NCBI GenBank assembly: GCA_030620935.1 | Contig: JAUXIP010000095.1 | Span: 1 to 7,422, forward strand | Direction: 5' to 3' | Length of the DNA: 7,422 nucleotides | Source of the DNA: Deltaproteobacteria bacterium | GTDB taxonomy: Bacteria > Desulfobacterota_B > Binatia > UBA9968 | Part shown: piece by piece, positions 6,908-7,422 of the stretch | Position numbering within the stretch: position 1 is the stretch's first letter | Layout: each line of letters opens with the position of its first letter | Program-made: the position numbers and the translations under genes | Notes under the pieces: model-generated | Databases searched by the model: none | What the model was told of the DNA's origin: nothing | What the model saw: the letters and a program-made list of their open reading frames with translations, nothing else

Positions 6908-7422
6908 ATGAAGCTTATCAAACGCAAGACGCCGCGCCTGACGCAACAGGTCAAGGGCGGAGGTTGAGCCGCTAAGCTCGGCCCGGCCGACCTGATGCAA
7001 GTATTGCACAGCCTTCCTAAGTTTGACGACGTCGATCTCATTGTCGGAACGGAGACTTCCGACGACGCGGGGGTGTTTCGTCTGCGTCCCGACCTTGCCA
7101 TCGTCAACACTGTAGACTTCTTCACTCCCATCGTGGACGATCCTTACGTCTTCGGGCAGATCGCGGCAGCTAATGCTTTGAGTGACGTCTACGCGATGGG
7201 AGCCGAGCCCAAGACGGCTTTGAATCTAGTCTGTTTTCCGAAAGGCAAAATGGATATTCAGGTATTGGGAGAAGTGCTGAAAGGAGGAGCGGAGAAAGTC
7301 CGTGAGGCGGGGGCGGTTGTGGTTGGAGGCCACAGCATTATCGACGAGGAAATTAAATTCGGCATGGCGATCACCGGAGTCATTCACCCTGACCGGGTCA
7401 TTCGGAATGTCGGAGAACAGGA
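6908..7422 (+). CDS. selD: selenide, water dikinase, itself a selenoprotein (3' end beyond window)
   Basis: SelD makes selenophosphate from selenide and ATP, the selenium donor for Sec-tRNA(Sec). Translation from 6908 runs 19 codons to TGA at 6965-6967 and then stays open to the window end (171 complete codons). The context is [19 protein letters not shown], where the family has Cys or Sec at the catalytic position (Cys17 in E. coli). The next residues match the family well: [44 protein letters not shown] and GGHSI. The TGA is therefore read as selenocysteine (Sec20), not a stop. A start after the TGA would lose the conserved glycine-rich loop, the catalytic residue and Lys23 (the AAKLG lysine). 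A candidate SECIS hairpin is at 6992-7011. Selenium supply thus depends on selenium-dependent translation, a known autoregulatory arrangement in this family. About half of the protein lies beyond the edge. Confidence 0.95.
6965..6967 (+). other. in-frame TGA read as selenocysteine (Sec20 of SelD)
   Basis: The codon lies between GGG and AAKLG, the exact catalytic position of SelD proteins, with family similarity on both sides in the same frame. Adjacent selB supplies the decoding factor. Confidence 0.93.
6992..7011 (+). promoter_or_regulatory. candidate bacterial SECIS hairpin in selD
   Basis: The mRNA can fold as CUG-(A)-UGCAA, loop GUA, UUGCA-CAG: eight base pairs with one bulged A at 6995. 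The apical loop (7001-7003) begins with G followed by U, and lies 33 nt after the UGA. Published descriptions of bacterial SECIS elements place the apical loop roughly 16-37 nt downstream with a G among its first bases, so this fits near the far end of the range. The loop is at the short limit. It also encodes residues of SelD (LMQVLHS). Confidence 0.6.

Noticed and set aside
6976..6990. GC-rich palindrome CGGCCCGGCCG just after the selD TGA as the SECIS
   Set aside because: It forms only a short stem with a C/G loop that lacks the G-U loop expected of a bacterial SECIS; the hairpin at 6992-7011 fits better.
1..7422. tRNA(Sec) gene (selC) or other selenoprotein genes within the window
   Set aside because: No cloverleaf with a TCA anticodon and no second in-frame TGA at a known redox motif was found in the gaps; these must lie elsewhere.

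Overview
The window appears to come from the chromosome of an uncultured, diderm-like bacterium that uses selenocysteine. I see no phage, plasmid, CRISPR or transposase signal. The diderm inference rests on a lipobox TPR lipoprotein and general family resemblance, so it is weak; no taxon can be named from the sequence alone.

Left block (about 1-3485, minus strand, read right to left): a PF02690-type Na/phosphate cotransporter membrane protein (nptA-like) and a PhoU-domain protein with an 11 bp gap between them. The decayed remnant of a cytidylate kinase gene (cmk) overlaps the end of the PhoU gene by 8 bp. Next comes an ABC exporter of fused membrane-ATPase type that runs off the left edge. 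The first two genes form one functional unit, phosphate transport plus its PhoU partner. The cmk remnant has both termini of the protein but lacks the centre and has shifted frames, so it is a pseudogene.

Divergent region (about 3486-3928): no intact gene. It holds the last 47 codons of a selA-like gene (plus strand) ending at 3825. On the minus strand a weak small ORF leads into the transporter gene.

Right block (about 3682-7422, plus strand): a selenocysteine locus in the order selA remnant, TPR lipoprotein, selB, selD. SelB is the dedicated elongation factor that delivers Sec-tRNA(Sec) to UGA codons. SelD makes selenophosphate, the selenium donor. SelD here is itself a selenoprotein: codon 20 is an in-frame TGA at the position of the catalytic Cys/Sec, and a hairpin resembling a bacterial SECIS element lies 24 nt downstream. 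ORF callers that treat TGA as a stop miss this gene or start it late. Expression of selD therefore depends on selB next to it and on a SelA that must be encoded elsewhere, because the local copy is only a tail. No tRNA(Sec) gene (selC) and no other selenoprotein gene was seen in the window.

The most interesting points are the Sec-containing SelD with its candidate SECIS, the selA tail left at the head of the locus, the TPR lipoprotein placed between selA and selB, the cmk relic, and an interleaved inverted-repeat element between selB and selD.
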